Source of the DNA: Polytrichum commune
Lineage: Eukaryota > Streptophyta > Polytrichopsida > Polytrichales > Polytrichaceae
Length of the DNA: 64,000 bases
Reading direction: 5' to 3'
Assembly (NCBI GenBank): GCA_950295325.1
Contig: OX485805.1
Location: 10,976,501-11,040,500, forward strand
A model generated the notes under the pieces. That model searched no databases. It was not told the origin of the DNA and was given only the letters and a program-made list of their open reading frames with translations. This document shows, piece after piece, positions 1 through 11,100 of this stretch (positions are counted from its first letter, which is position 1; each line of letters opens with the position of its first letter). The position numbers and the translations under genes were made by a program.

Positions 1-379
1 TGACATGTAGTTGGATACATAAAAAACTCGTGCCAAAAAACAAGCTCCCTAATTTAAAACCTCGGTACACCACCATCATACGATCTTGACAATCGACTTG
101 CATCACCAAAAGAATTATGCAATTCTACCATCATGGTAGATTTATGGATTTAGTATGCATGAATATTTTCTAGTGGCACATGTCAGTTGCCCATGACACG
201 CATGCTTGTAGTGGTATCATGGCACACACACACACTCATGTTTAGCCTAAGTGGAAGTGATTTCTAGCATTATTTTGAGAATATCTCTTTATTCATAGTA
301 GGCCCAGAAGAACTTAAGGTCCGTAGATGGGCCTTAATCAAATAATAAACTTAATCAAACACTTGGAGTTTTAGTGGTA

Positions 380-477
380 TTTGGTTAGGTGTGCATCTAA
401 GAATAAACACCAAAAAGCTTTGTGTTTAAAAGAGATTGGAGTACGTGCTCAAGATACATTGACCATCATAGGCTTAG

Positions 478-553
<76 letters not shown>

Positions 554-650
554 GGGGGGGGGGGGTAATACAACCAATTAATGAGCATAAGACTCTTTGC
601 TTGATAGTGAATATGCAATGAACCTCTACTCAAGCACGTTAAATTGTTCA
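380..650 (+). repeat. Dispersed repeat family R1, copy 1
   Basis: The copy has the family hallmarks: 'acaccaaaa', a run like 'aaagagattg', 'gagcataagactctttgc', then 'gatagtgaat'. It is interrupted by a TC/TA/G microsatellite at 481-565. The family's 3' part ('agatattcatatgagctccaaaaat', then 'gatttgctaatcatc') reappears at 1017-1135, so this copy may be split by about 370 bp. Similar copies lie at 2400-2605, 2610-2870 and 27105-27385. The element class is not known. Confidence 0.55.
481..565. repeat. Compound microsatellite (TC)n-(TA)n-G run
   Basis: About 24 TC dinucleotides are followed by about 11 TA dinucleotides and then a run of G. It sits inside R1 copy 1. Short frames that cross it encode only SLSLSL or YIYIYI and are not genes. 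Confidence 0.95.
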
Positions 651-2139
651 CGATCACCAATTTTTCACCTCAACTTACCACACGAATAAGCAATCATACA
701 ATGATGTAAAGGCTCACCTTCCAACCTAGAGACAAAACAAAACATGTGTATTCTCATTTTCCCCAAGCCCTATCTAGACATAGTATCAAGATATACTTTT
801 AGAAATCTTGAGTCTTACTAAATGTAGGTTGAAGTCTCCTTATCTATACCCATAGATCATTCCACTATGTGATCATTTTTCTCCTCCATGAATAATAATC
901 CTCCAATTTCTCATCCACCGACTTCTCTTCATTCATGCTCCTTAGTCTTGGACATTCGTCCTTGCAATTTTTCATCATCCTTAACATTCCATTTCTCAAT
1001 TAATCCATTACATCATAAGATATTCATATGAGCTCCAAAAATCACAAGGCAAATGGCTACATGCGTGATTTGGATTTGCTAATCATCTTGCACAAGTTGC
1101 TTGTTTTATATTGTACGAGAAGCGGGCATAAAGAGAAAGCATGTGGATAACAAACATTGACCTCATTGTAGTTGGTCAATGTATTGACACATTGCATGTG
1201 TGCATTGATAAGTTGAAGGAGTAGATAGAAGGGATGTTAATTGTACCTTCAACGTTCTCTCTTATCTATTTAAAGTTCCCACAATCTCATGCCATGTTTA
1301 CACTAGTGACTAATGACCACAACCACTAATTAAAATCTCTCGGTGACTCATACAGGTGTGGCAATCCCACTTCATTCTACACAAGGTCACCAGAAACTTA
1401 TGGATGGGTATGTATGAAAATGGACGAGAAAGTGACATGGAGTCCTTCATGTTCAAAACGAATAATGCTTGATGGTCTTTTGGTGTTTGCAACAAGAGCA
1501 CCTAAATAGGTTGTCTCAACAAAAAATAAGGTGACCATGTCATATGGGAAAAAAAAAACATTTTTAACACATCATATCATAGAAACATATAATCATATAA
1601 AATGTATTTTAGCACATCTATATTTTAAATGTTTTTTATTCTTCATCTTTCATTAAAAATAACACTATATGTCCATATCTAAGTCCGCTTTACACAATGT
1701 CATGTCACCAAGACTATTCAAGAAGTGAATATGTGGATTTCTCTTGGTCATGGTCTTTGGACCACTCACCATGACCGTGAGAAATCCTAAATCACTATCT
1801 TCTCACAACCCCCATCATGTGTGTAAAACAACCCTCATATTCAACATGAGCAAAGACAATTCCTAACATTCTTTTGAAAAATTTCCTCAACATCAATGTT
1901 AGACCCACATAGAAACTTAGTGTAACTTCTTAAGGTCATGTGACGATTTCACACAAAGATATTCTTCAAGTTGCTTCAATGACATCGTTTGGCTCTTTGA
2001 ATACACGTCATTTTTGCGGGGTCCACGGTCCACCAATCAAAGTGGAAGAAACGGATAGGAAGGGTGTCGTTGTAGCTTCAAAGCATCCCACCCCACACGA
2101 GGGGTACTACACAAAGCCCCACGAAAAGGGGGTCACACG

Positions 2140-2190
2140 AAGACCATATCCTCCTCCTCCTCCAACAACAACAACAACAACAACTCTTCT
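2140..2190. repeat. (CCT)n-(AAC)n trinucleotide repeats
   Basis: Adjacent short CCT and AAC/ACA trinucleotide runs. No coding context was found. Confidence 0.8.
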
Positions 2191-2399
2191 TCATCTTGTC
2201 TCAAAGGACACGGGCGGCCCCCCTCCCTAATCATTTGTCGCCAACGAGCGCTTGGGATACTTTACACGATGGCCTTCCTCAAAACCCCAAAAAACCAAGA
2301 TCAAAGCTCGGTCAATAAAAATTCCTTATATAGCGTGAGATGCTCCTCCTTTTAGTAGCACAAGAGAACATGAACGGGACTAAATCGTTTGCTCGTCTT

Positions 2400-2870
2400 A
2401 AATGAACACCTATAATTGAGTGATGTGTGGATCCAAAGAACATACACCAAAATGATACTTGTTGCAAAGAGATTGAACTACTGCGTGTGAACTATGTGTG
2501 CATTACTCTAAGTTTAATAGTCAACATAATCAAGGGGGGGGGGGGAGGCTATGTGATTGTTAAATAAGAAAGAGAGATGTCACTTTGATCATGAATAAGA
2601 TATTCATACGAGCTTGAAAACTTGTGTGGATCTAGATATACACCAGAAAGACACGTGTTACAAAGATATTGAACTATGTGTGTACTATTCTAAGCTTAAT
2701 AGTCTACACAATATGGAAGGGGGAGGGGGGATTGTTAAACAAGAGAAGAAACCTCACTTTGATTGTGAATAAGATATCCATACCAAAGATGGCTATGTGC
2801 ACAAAGTGGACTTGCTAATCATCGTGCACTAATTATGTGTTCCGTATCCTACAAGAAGTGGGTGGAGAGC
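2400..2870 (+). repeat. Dispersed repeat family R1, copies 2 and 3 in tandem
   Basis: Two copies follow each other (about 2400-2605 and 2610-2870). Each has 'acaccaaaatga/acaccagaaaga', 'aaagagattgaacta', 'taagcttaatagtc', a poly-G run, 'cactttgat', and 'aataagatattcatac'. The second continues into 'ttgctaatcatcgtgcac' and 'cctacaagaagtgggt', matching the 3' part seen at 1017-1135 and 27290-27385. Confidence 0.55.
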
Positions 2871-5731
2871 TCAAAGTGGACCCACTTAAAGACCCACTTA
2901 GCTTACATTCAATTGTCACTTTTCAAAACAACCCTCATCACCATGGTCCCAATCGACCGAAGCTTGCAACAATGGGCAACAGCCTCACGATTGAGTTTCA
3001 AACTTATCACGAGTGCGGGATGATGATAGGGTTGCCCATGGCCCCACCAAGTGCCAACTCAAACTCCATTCAATCATGCCCCGCTTGGTTGGCCATAATA
3101 ACCACAAAATAACTCATCGGGGACTCCATGGTTTGCAAAGGGGGCAAGGGCTAGGACTAGATGTCTTCCTTTTGCCACCCCCCTCCCTCCCCCACAATCT
3201 TACCAAGGTGCACGAGGTCTAGTAAAAACATGGCCTCATAGGTTTGGAGCGAGGGATTTCTCGTATATGAGCGTATCTCTCATTTATTCAACTTGAATCT
3301 TTGAAATAGTATGCATCAAGTAGATTACTTTATTTAGTGGATTTTGAAATTGGAATTAGTTCTAAAGACCTTGAATTAGTGTACTTGAAGTCATTTGAGA
3401 TGAACAAGCAACAAATCTATAGGGGTCAAGTTTTTACGTTGAGTAAATGAGAGGTACACTTGTATACGAGGATTTCTCCCTCCATAGGTTTGGGAGACAA
3501 CATATTGTCACGTACAAGCGTGTCTCTTAGACCAAATACACCCTAACTCCATATGTCAATCTCCATAATGCCAGTCCTTCTTTAATATCTCGAAACCCTA
3601 GGGAATGGGTATTCTTAGTTCAAATCTCACTCCATACTGTCACATTTTCTTCCTTTATATCTTGGGTTTTGACATTAATGCAAACCACCAAAGAAGTCAA
3701 GCCACACTCTTGCATTATGCCATGTGTCATTGTTGGAACCCCGTGAAATCTACCATAACGGGGGATCCACACCCATCTTCCAAAACCACCACCATATTTA
3801 CAATCCTAGAAGTTCGAGAAGCCTTCCTCTCTCCTCTCTTTTGCCTCTCTTCCTCTCACAAAGAAGTTGTGAATGCTTGAAGAATCGCTACCCGAAATGC
3901 TTCCAACCTCCATTTTTTAAGTACACAATCCAACATCATGTGCTTCAATGAGGTGTTAGGGTTTACCACCACAACTCAATTGTTGTAAATTTCTTATGTC
4001 TCCAACAACTTTTTAAAAATTAAAATTAATTTTTTTTTCTATTCCCCAACACACCACTTACATGTTGTTGTTCAATTAAAAAAATACAAGCGGAGGGTTT
4101 AAGATTTAGTGGATTGCAAGATTCCCTAAGCAAGCTTCATGCGCTTGCCAAAGAGGTAAACACTTTTTCATGTTGATGAAGAGCCACTTTGAAGTGATTG
4201 TCCAAGTTGATTGAGAAAGTTTGTGGTAGGGCGCAATTGTCAAAGAAAAACCTCCATTCCTCTCAATTGATTCAAGTTAATTTCCAAAGCACCAATTGAC
4301 CTTGGAATCCTTGTCGTCACGACCTTCAGTTTGTGTTAAAGAAGTTTTGAAAGTCTCAAAGAGCAACTTGGGAAGCAAAACAACGCCACTTCTTCATGCA
4401 ACTTGGAGTTGCTTTGCTCTCCCAACTGAGCTTCAAAGGAGCCCAAATCATCCTAGAGGTAAGTAGCTTTGCCCTGCTAGTCTCAAGAGGCAAGCATGAA
4501 TTCCAACCATAAACATGTCTAAGGGTGTTGTGGCAAAGGTTAAGGGTTTGACGCATCATTTGAATACCACCGGATTAATGATGAAAGGACGGATGCAACA
4601 CTAAAAATGGGCACAAAGTTGGCGTCAATTCTTGTTGCATTTGTCAATCTTCATTCTTCATGCCTCGTTCCTTGAGCTTGCTTGCAAAATTCGTCAAAGG
4701 TGGAGAATCAATCAAAGGTGCCATTGGATAGCAAGAAGAAAGTGGCAACTGACTGCAACACACCAAAACCCAAACACCCATTCCTCAAGAAATTTGCAAT
4801 ACTTTTTACATGCATCCCTCAATTCAAAGATGGCCAAAGGAGGAGAGGTCTTGGTCACGGGCAACACTTTGTGTTATTCCATAATGTCACATTATACACT
4901 ACTTCTCGTATATCACACATCCATGTTATCGCTACAAAACTTTGTAAAATCATGTGCACGTTGGTTGCAATACGTGCGATATTATGGAGTTTAGAGTGTA
5001 CAATAATGAGAATTTCCCAAACCATATATTATTCAATAAAATTTTGTTCAAATATGTTAGGATACAATTATCCCCGACAATTGATGTTTCATAAATTGAA
5101 GGCTTGTTTCTTTTTTTCCATCCAATACCAAATGGCCACGAAACACTATTCATCCCAAAAATTATTCATTGAAAATACTATTCATAGCAACACTAACATT
5201 GAAAACACCAACACCATACACAATATTCTTATTAATCATACCGACACTATTCACTATTCATATCAGCGTCACTTTCTTCCTATTTTTTAAGTTTCTTCCC
5301 ACGAAGGTAAGATAATGAAAGCCCATGTCAAATGCTAAATATAAAATGGAACCACAACCATGCCCTTGAATAATGTTATGGAAACATACACATCACTCTT
5401 TATTTCAAACTATGTGAGCACTTTTTAAATAGTCGAAGAATATTCCACATATTCCTCTAGAATGGTCGGTGATTTACCCAAAGTGTTGAATTTTCAACCG
5501 GTTATTTCTCAACCACGGCCGGTTCATTGTGTCAAATAACTAGTGGTTGATTCTCCCCATTCATCGCGTCAAGATATCAACTTGGCTGGTACTCTTGAGC
5601 AAATGACGATTACGAAGGGCAACCACCAAACACATTTCTATGCACAAATATACCCGAACGGTGTTTGTGAATGTTGCAAAATAAAATATGGAAAATAAAC
5701 ACAAAAATATGGGAATGCACGAGATGACCCT

Positions 5732-5830
5732 AAACTACCGGGTGATAGTGGAGAGGTACCCATTTATGAATGAAGTGGTTGGCGGTTCGATTCCTGCTGT
5801 GAAATTTTCTCTCTACTTGAGGGAAAAATA
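5732..5830 (+). repeat. Possible tRNA-derived SINE scrap (A-box and B-box-like motifs)
   Basis: An exact B-box-type motif GGTTCGATTCC lies at about 5783. An A-box-like TGATAGTGG lies about 45 bp upstream. No cloverleaf can be folded, so this is not a tRNA gene. A tRNA-related SINE relic is possible but unproven. Confidence 0.25.
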
Positions 5831-5841
5831 AAACTTGCTAA

Positions 5842-6146
5842 GGGCGTCCCCAGCAACCTCGCCATGGGGCATGCCAACGCCAAAAATGGGGCATCCCGGG
5901 TTCTTAGGTGGCGGTACCGGCATAAATTGAGCCCCACCAATGTCCGGTCCGGCATAATTTAGAACCGGCCCGGGTATAGTAAAGGCCTTCCAACGCCATA
6001 AATGGTTCATATGGCGACCCTCCTCCGGCCCGCCAAGAGATTACTTTAATATCAGATACTCCGATATCCTACTTTATCCCATGTCAGATAATAGGTGTCG
6101 TTGTCTTATTGATTGCTTCCTAATTATACCGGGGGTATGCCTAGGC
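5842..6146. mobile_element. Left part of a MITE split by MULE-1 (PIF/Harbinger-like)
   Basis: This part starts with GGGCGTCCCCAG directly after TAA. The right part ends with the inverted counterpart CTGGGCATGCCC directly before TAA at 18516-18518. The TIRs match at 10 of 12 positions and both flanks carry TAA, which fits the TAA/TTA duplication of PIF/Harbinger-type MITEs. Without MULE-1 the element would be about 430 bp. It carries no coding sequence. The class assignment is inferred from the ends only. Confidence 0.45.
6136..6146 (+). repeat. MULE-1 target site duplication, left copy
   Basis: The 11-mer TATGCCTAGGC abuts the left TIR. An identical copy in the same orientation abuts the right TIR at 18383-18393. 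MULE duplications are usually 8-11 bp. The site contains the 8-bp palindrome GCCTAGGC. Confidence 0.92.
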
Positions 6147-6211
6147 CGGACGTTAAACTACCCCCTACGAACTTCTAGGGGGTAGTGTCAGTGAAAACTT
6201 CACCTGCCCGC
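6147..6211 (+). repeat. MULE-1 left terminal inverted repeat with internal hairpin
   Basis: It matches the reverse complement of 18318-18382 at roughly three quarters of positions. Shared blocks include GACGTTAAAC, CCCCCTACGAA, TAGGGGG, GTCAG and CCTGCCCG. Positions 6158-6185 form a perfect 10-bp stem (CTACCCCCTA) with an 8-nt loop. Confidence 0.88.
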
Positions 6212-7039
6212 CCGACGAGGTGACCGGTCGAACCGGTCACCAATGGATAGATTCGTGGATGGTCGGGTAGCGCCGCGACGGTGATGATAGGGACGAGGGT
6301 TTGCGTCACGGACGCGTCCTTTGTGGAGTCCGCGTCCGGCAAGGGTTGCGTCCTTCGAGGCTAGGGTCCCGTCCTTCGAGGATAGGTGAATAGACAGGGT
6401 GTCCTTCATATTGGTTTAGGGTTTGGGGCTCCAACTCTTTCTGAAGTGTGTGCTTGTTTTGATGTGCAATGATTTGAGAGTGACTGACGTTGGATTGTTG
6501 AGAGATTAGATGTTTTTCCAGTGATTATTGCTGTCTAGGGTTGAGGATAGTAGTGATTGAGTGAAGATCTTTAGGGTAGGACAAAGTCATGAAGGTTTTA
6601 GGGTGTATGATTGTGTTAGGTGTGAAGATTTTGCAAGCAATGATTGCAGATTTGATCCTGAAGGTGGTGGGCGTCATTGAGTTCGCAAAGTGTCTATTCA
6701 CTGTGACCCTGGGTTCGAGTGGCTGAGTGTGTCTCTTCACGCCGTATTCGGGTTTGAGTGGCTTTAGGGTGTCTTTTCACGACGTAGGGTTTGAATGGCG
6801 ATCTGTTCATCATTGTCTTACTGGTGATGTGTAGTTGGGTTTAGGAAAGGGTTGAATCCTGGAGGTTTTAGGGAGGCCGCTAGCTGTTTGAGCATTTTGG
6901 TGTTTGAGGCGGTTTGTGTGCACACATTTCGGAGGTTTGTAATGCACAGATTTCCTGAGGTTTTCTCCCTTGGGATCTACCTGCTCTAGATTAGTGGAGT
7001 TGATTATGGGGATTCGGGATCTTCCGCTCTAGATTAGTG

Positions 7040-7300
7040 GAGTTTCTTCAGGGAATTCGGGAGATTCGGGGGCAGGGCGCAGGGGATTCTTCAAGTTCGA
7101 AGGCAGAAGGAAGGCTTAGTTGGAAGGGCGAAGTTTGGAGGTTGAAGGCGCGGCGAAGGCGAAGTTTGGAGTTTAGGGTCGCGGCCGAAGGCGCAGCGAG
7201 AGGCGAAAGGTCGGTTTGGAGGTTGGAGGCGCGGCGGGCGGTAAAGGAAGGCGCCGCGATCGTGAAGCAGGTGCGATTGTGGAGGATTAGGAGCGATCAG
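7040..7300. repeat. Degenerate G/A-rich tandem repeat
   Basis: Imperfect repeats of GAAGGCGAAGTTTGGAG and GGCGCGGCG units. An open frame spans it on + but encodes only Arg/Gly/Glu-rich low-complexity sequence and is not called as a gene. Confidence 0.6.
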
Positions 7301-7429
7301 GTTTAGCAAAGGTATAACCCATCCATCAACAACCTCTCTTAGCTCTTTGCTTTTCTCTTTTCTCTTGGGTAGCTTCTCTCATTGCAAGCACTCTAGGTCT
7401 CAACTCCGCATTTTCGGAACTCAGTGTTT

Positions 7430-7600
7430 TGTGTGGGCGTGGGAAATTTCAATTTTCGGTGTTTTGAGTCGCAGGGGAAATTTTCGATTTTGGGTGTTTT
7501 GGGTAGCAGGGGGAATTTCTTGATTTTGGGTGTTTTGAGTAGCCAGGGGAATATCTGAGATTCGGTGTTTTGAGTAGCCGTCGGCATTCGTAGACCAGAA
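7430..7600. repeat. About 32-bp tandem repeat next to the captured exon
   Basis: Four to five imperfect copies carry 'gggtgttttg(a/g)gtagc(c/a)gggg(g)aa'. They lie directly beside the captured amine-oxidase fragment, on its downstream side. Confidence 0.65.
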
Positions 7601-7624
7601 TTGTGTGTGCTTCCGAGTTTAGGG

Positions 7625-7790
7625 TAATTAAACATCTGAAACCCCCTGTCCAGCAATAATGCTTCGTATGAATGCGTCTGGACTCTTCCTCCCACTCCAT
7701 CTGTCTCTTCGAGGAGTAAGAGGGGAATTTTAAGGTCGCACATTGCCTTGCAGATGCTAACCCTGCTAAGCCTGCTCCAATGATCAGCAT
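7625..7790 (-). pseudogene. Captured fragment of a flavin amine oxidase/desaturase-like gene
   Basis: On - the sequence encodes an FAD-binding Rossmann start (LIIGAGLAGLASARQ) followed, after a 1-nt frame change near 7740, by LKIPLLLLEETDGVGGRV and LLLDRGFQMF. Plant NAD(P)-binding amine oxidase/phytoene-desaturase-like proteins begin in this way (GxGxxG, then an LLLEAxDGVGGR motif, then LDRGFQ). Only about 55 codons remain, out of a family of several hundred residues, and they are frameshifted. It lies antisense to the MULE-1 protease gene. This is best read as a host exon captured by the transposon, as in Pack-MULEs. The parental gene is not in the window. Confidence 0.75.
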
Positions 7791-8170
7791 AGGTATTCTG
7801 ACTCTCTCACGGCTTCTGTTCTTAGGGTTCTTGGTATCAGCAGTGCAGTCACTAAATCCTCTACTTCTCTTCTTTCATGTGCATTCCCTCAATTTCAGAG
7901 TTAATTTCAGAGTTAATTTCAGAGTTAGTTAATAACCCACAGCTAATGACTCCTTCATTTGCAGCACTACTGTGTACCATTTTCTTTAGGGCCATGGACC
8001 AGAGTGCAAGGTTTAGGTCTTGACTCGAATGACTCACTGACTGACTCCTAATTGGTGTGATTTGGCCTACAATTTAATCTGATATCCCTTTTCCCTCCAC
8101 TGACTTCGGAATGTGGGCACGATGATGCATGCACCCTCACTCTGGCTATACTCCAATTATCACCATAGGT

Positions 8171-11100
8171 ATGGAGACCTCTGGAGTGAAGAAGCAGGTG
8201 CCCTGGACAACCGCAAAGTTGGTTCCAGAGGCCCTGAAGCACCGCTTGCACGTCGTTGAAGACCCAGCCTTGATTTCTCTCCTGGGACGGAAGAAATTTG
8301 TTGACATGGTGGTGTTCGGCGCCGTTGGTTGGCAACCGGGGGTAAGACATTTCATTTCCTGCATTTTTTAGGTACAGGCTGATTCTCTGTTGTCTACTGT
8401 CTTCAATCTAATTAGTTTAGGTGTATGTTTTTGTTGCTCATACCTATTGCTTCATTTTATTTGGTGTGAATTTGAATTCTGCCCCTGCCTCAACCACTGA
8501 TGACTTCTGTTCACAGTGTTTCGAGGCGTGAGCTGTGTCATTTAGTAATTCAACAAAACATTGAACAATACACATTTGTGTGGCTCGCAGTTGTTTGGTG
8601 GACAACGTTTGTACATGAGCACTATGACATACAATCGAAAGCCCTGTGCAGCTCTGTTTCTGGAATCTGAGTACGAAGCTTTGATCCTTGAGGCTTATTC
8701 CGATTCTAGAGTCACTACAGAGAGGTTGAAGAATGGTAGGTATCCTTTTTCCTGTACTTTTTGCAAGGAACTACATAAGGATAAAAACATGACCTCTTAC
8801 CATAGGATGTTTAACCTATGTAAGGTGTACAAAGAACCTGCTGCATTGAAGATGTACCCTACGTGGGAGAAGAGTGATCACGGCGAACTTAACAGGATTG
8901 CAAGGAAGTACGGTAAAGTTTGGGCGTGTACTACGATTTCTAAGCCGTCTGCCAACCCGAAACGTGACTTCGACGATGTCGCTCACCTATCCACTTCGAA
9001 GCGACGCAAATTTGCCGCCATTGCTGCCCCCACAGCACGACAAGAGGTTCCGTGCAAGGTATCACGGTCTACAGTGAGTCAAGGGGACTCGGTTGTCGAA
9101 ATCCTGGATAGTCCCGAGGGCGATGGTTCCCATGACAGCGACGCCACAATGGACGATGCAGATGAAGGACACTCTCAAGGTCATTCATCGAAGAATGACA
9201 GCGAGTGCGACACACTGCCTGCCGCAACCCAACCTTCGCATGAGATTAGTGAACCTGAGGACAGTCGTGACTTCCGCATTGTTAGCCACAGGCCACCAGA
9301 TGACTCTCTGACCCGGAAGGAAGTTGAAGAACGTGCGTGGGCTCGAGCGAAGCTGAAATTCCCTAAAGAAATCTTCAAGTGCATCCCTCCTCCGCCTACA
9401 CCCGTGGAGGTCAGTGGACTGTACATCCTTATCACCGAGGTTGACATCGACTGGATGCCCAAAGACCTCCTCAATGACCCTCAGGGTTGCATGGAGTTTC
9501 TTCATAAGATGGTGGAGGAGGGCACCCTTGGAGTGAAGCTTGGGAGCGCATTTGGGCATTGGTATCTGTACGGCAATTCGGTGAGTGTGTAAATCTACTT
9601 CAGGGCACATCCTTCAGACTGTTTCAGTTGTCATTCAATAATTGTGACGTCCTTCATTAGGTTTAGATGTCATTCAATGCATGTGACGTTTATTCAGTTT
9701 AAATTACAGCATGTGTAATTCATAAACCCTGTGTGCTTCAGATGTAATACACTGAATGACATGTTTTATTTCTTTTGCTTCAGAATACTCGCAAACCAGA
9801 TGAGCACATTGCGCTTCTCCAGAAAATCAAATCGCAAATATCTTGTTTCAATAGCAATTCCGACGTGCAAAGGTACGAAGAACTCATGCGCCTTAAGGAG
9901 TACCTCTTTTACTTGATGCGCATCCGGGTGTATGAGTCAAATCTGGCTGCTGCACATGGAAACATTGCCGAGTTGCGCTCAAATTACGTCAAGGGTAAGC
10001 TCGAGGAGTATGACAACGTAGAAAAAAGCCGCGTCGAGCAGGAGAAGTGGGGGTGGTCTCCTATTTACCGTATTCTCAAGGAATGGCCCCTGCCTGGTAT
10101 CCCTTCCTCTCCTTGGGCACACTCGCACGAGGAGTGGGTAGAAATAGAGAAAACGTTGTTAGAAACTGTCAGCACCCAGCCTCTATCCCTTGAGCTAGAG
10201 TGTCCCCATATAGTGCGAGCTTTTTTGGTGCTCTTCAGAACAGTACATGGTCACAAATGCCCTCTTTCTCATCCAGATACAGGTCTTACTTTGCAGCGCA
10301 TCCTAGACTTTGCAGTGGATAGGGAGAAGTCTGTTGCATTGACTAATGTAGTCCATAATTTAGAGCTATCAGGTTGGGCTACATTTCCAGTCATTAATTC
10401 AGTAGTTGATAGCTACAGCAATCTGCATTCGGACACAGTTGCATTGCTAGGTTACGACCCGGATAAACAGGTTGCAGTTGTGGAAAAAATCAGGTCCTTT
10501 GTTGGAAGAGTAGCACACAGGGCCATCTCTGACATGGTGAGGATGCAGCGATCTGCTGAACTGCAAGATATGTGGTTTTCGGACGATGTCTCAGAGCAGC
10601 GAAGGACGAAGTGCAACGAGGTATGACACTGACCGTCTTATATTGTAAGTTGAAAAAGATTATTATATTCTGGTTTGTTTATGACAAGTTGCTCTATGTC
10701 CTTCAAACTGCAGGTTTTGTCATCGGCAATGGTCGTTCGCGAGGATGCGGACATTGGGTCACTTGTAATTGGCGATGTTCACAATAAGAGTAGGTGCGTG
10801 CAGCTCCGGGTTCTTGATGCCATTGAACAACTGAAATCATTGCGGAGGTTACAGCTGAGTTTGTTATATAGTGGGTTAGGTCTGGAGGATCCCACGGACG
10901 ACATTGCAGAAGATGTCGCGCTCGTTCGTACTTTGGTGGGTGAGTTCACTACACCTGTCCAAGCCCAGGAAGTGCAGTTACCAGGGGGGTTCGTCGCAGA
11001 AGTACAAGATGCATTGCGAACCGAAGGGACTGACTGTTTGGAGAGGCCTGATAATACTGCCCCGCAAGAACTGGGCGAATCGGAGAAGGAAACACATGAT

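Larger units (their letters stand above)
1..5730. other. Repeat-rich intergenic region, no gene supported
   Basis: No open frame here has a recognisable domain, convincing splice sites or conserved motif. Frames of up to about 200 codons occur (for example 4682-5290 on +), but they are rich in His, Asn, Thr and Ile in a way expected from biased AT-rich DNA. The stretch contains microsatellites, poly-G runs and several copies of a dispersed repeat, listed separately. The rest is unremarkable AT-rich sequence. Confidence 0.6.
6212..8170. other. MULE-1 left subterminal region, repeats and captured sequence
   Basis: This is a G-rich leader without a credible gene of its own. It contains short tandem motifs around 6715-6805 ('gagtggct...tcttcacg'), a purine-rich GAAGGCG/GGAGGTTG repeat at about 7040-7300, and about 30-bp tandem repeats at 7430-7600 ('tgttttgggtagcagggg'). 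The antisense amine-oxidase scrap at 7625-7790 is listed separately. The part just before 8171 should hold the promoter and 5' UTR of the protease gene, but no specific element can be named. Confidence 0.55.

Noticed and set aside
381-581. Short open frames on both strands at 381-660
   Set aside because: They are translations of the TC/TA/G microsatellite (SLSLSL, YIYIYI, GGGG).
4682-5290. 202-codon open frame on +
   Set aside because: No domain, no codon or composition shift, and repetitive Asn/Thr/His/Ile content; likely chance in AT-rich DNA.
7037-7306. 89-codon Arg/Gly-rich frame on +, and its antisense
   Set aside because: Produced by a degenerate GA/GC tandem repeat in MULE-1.
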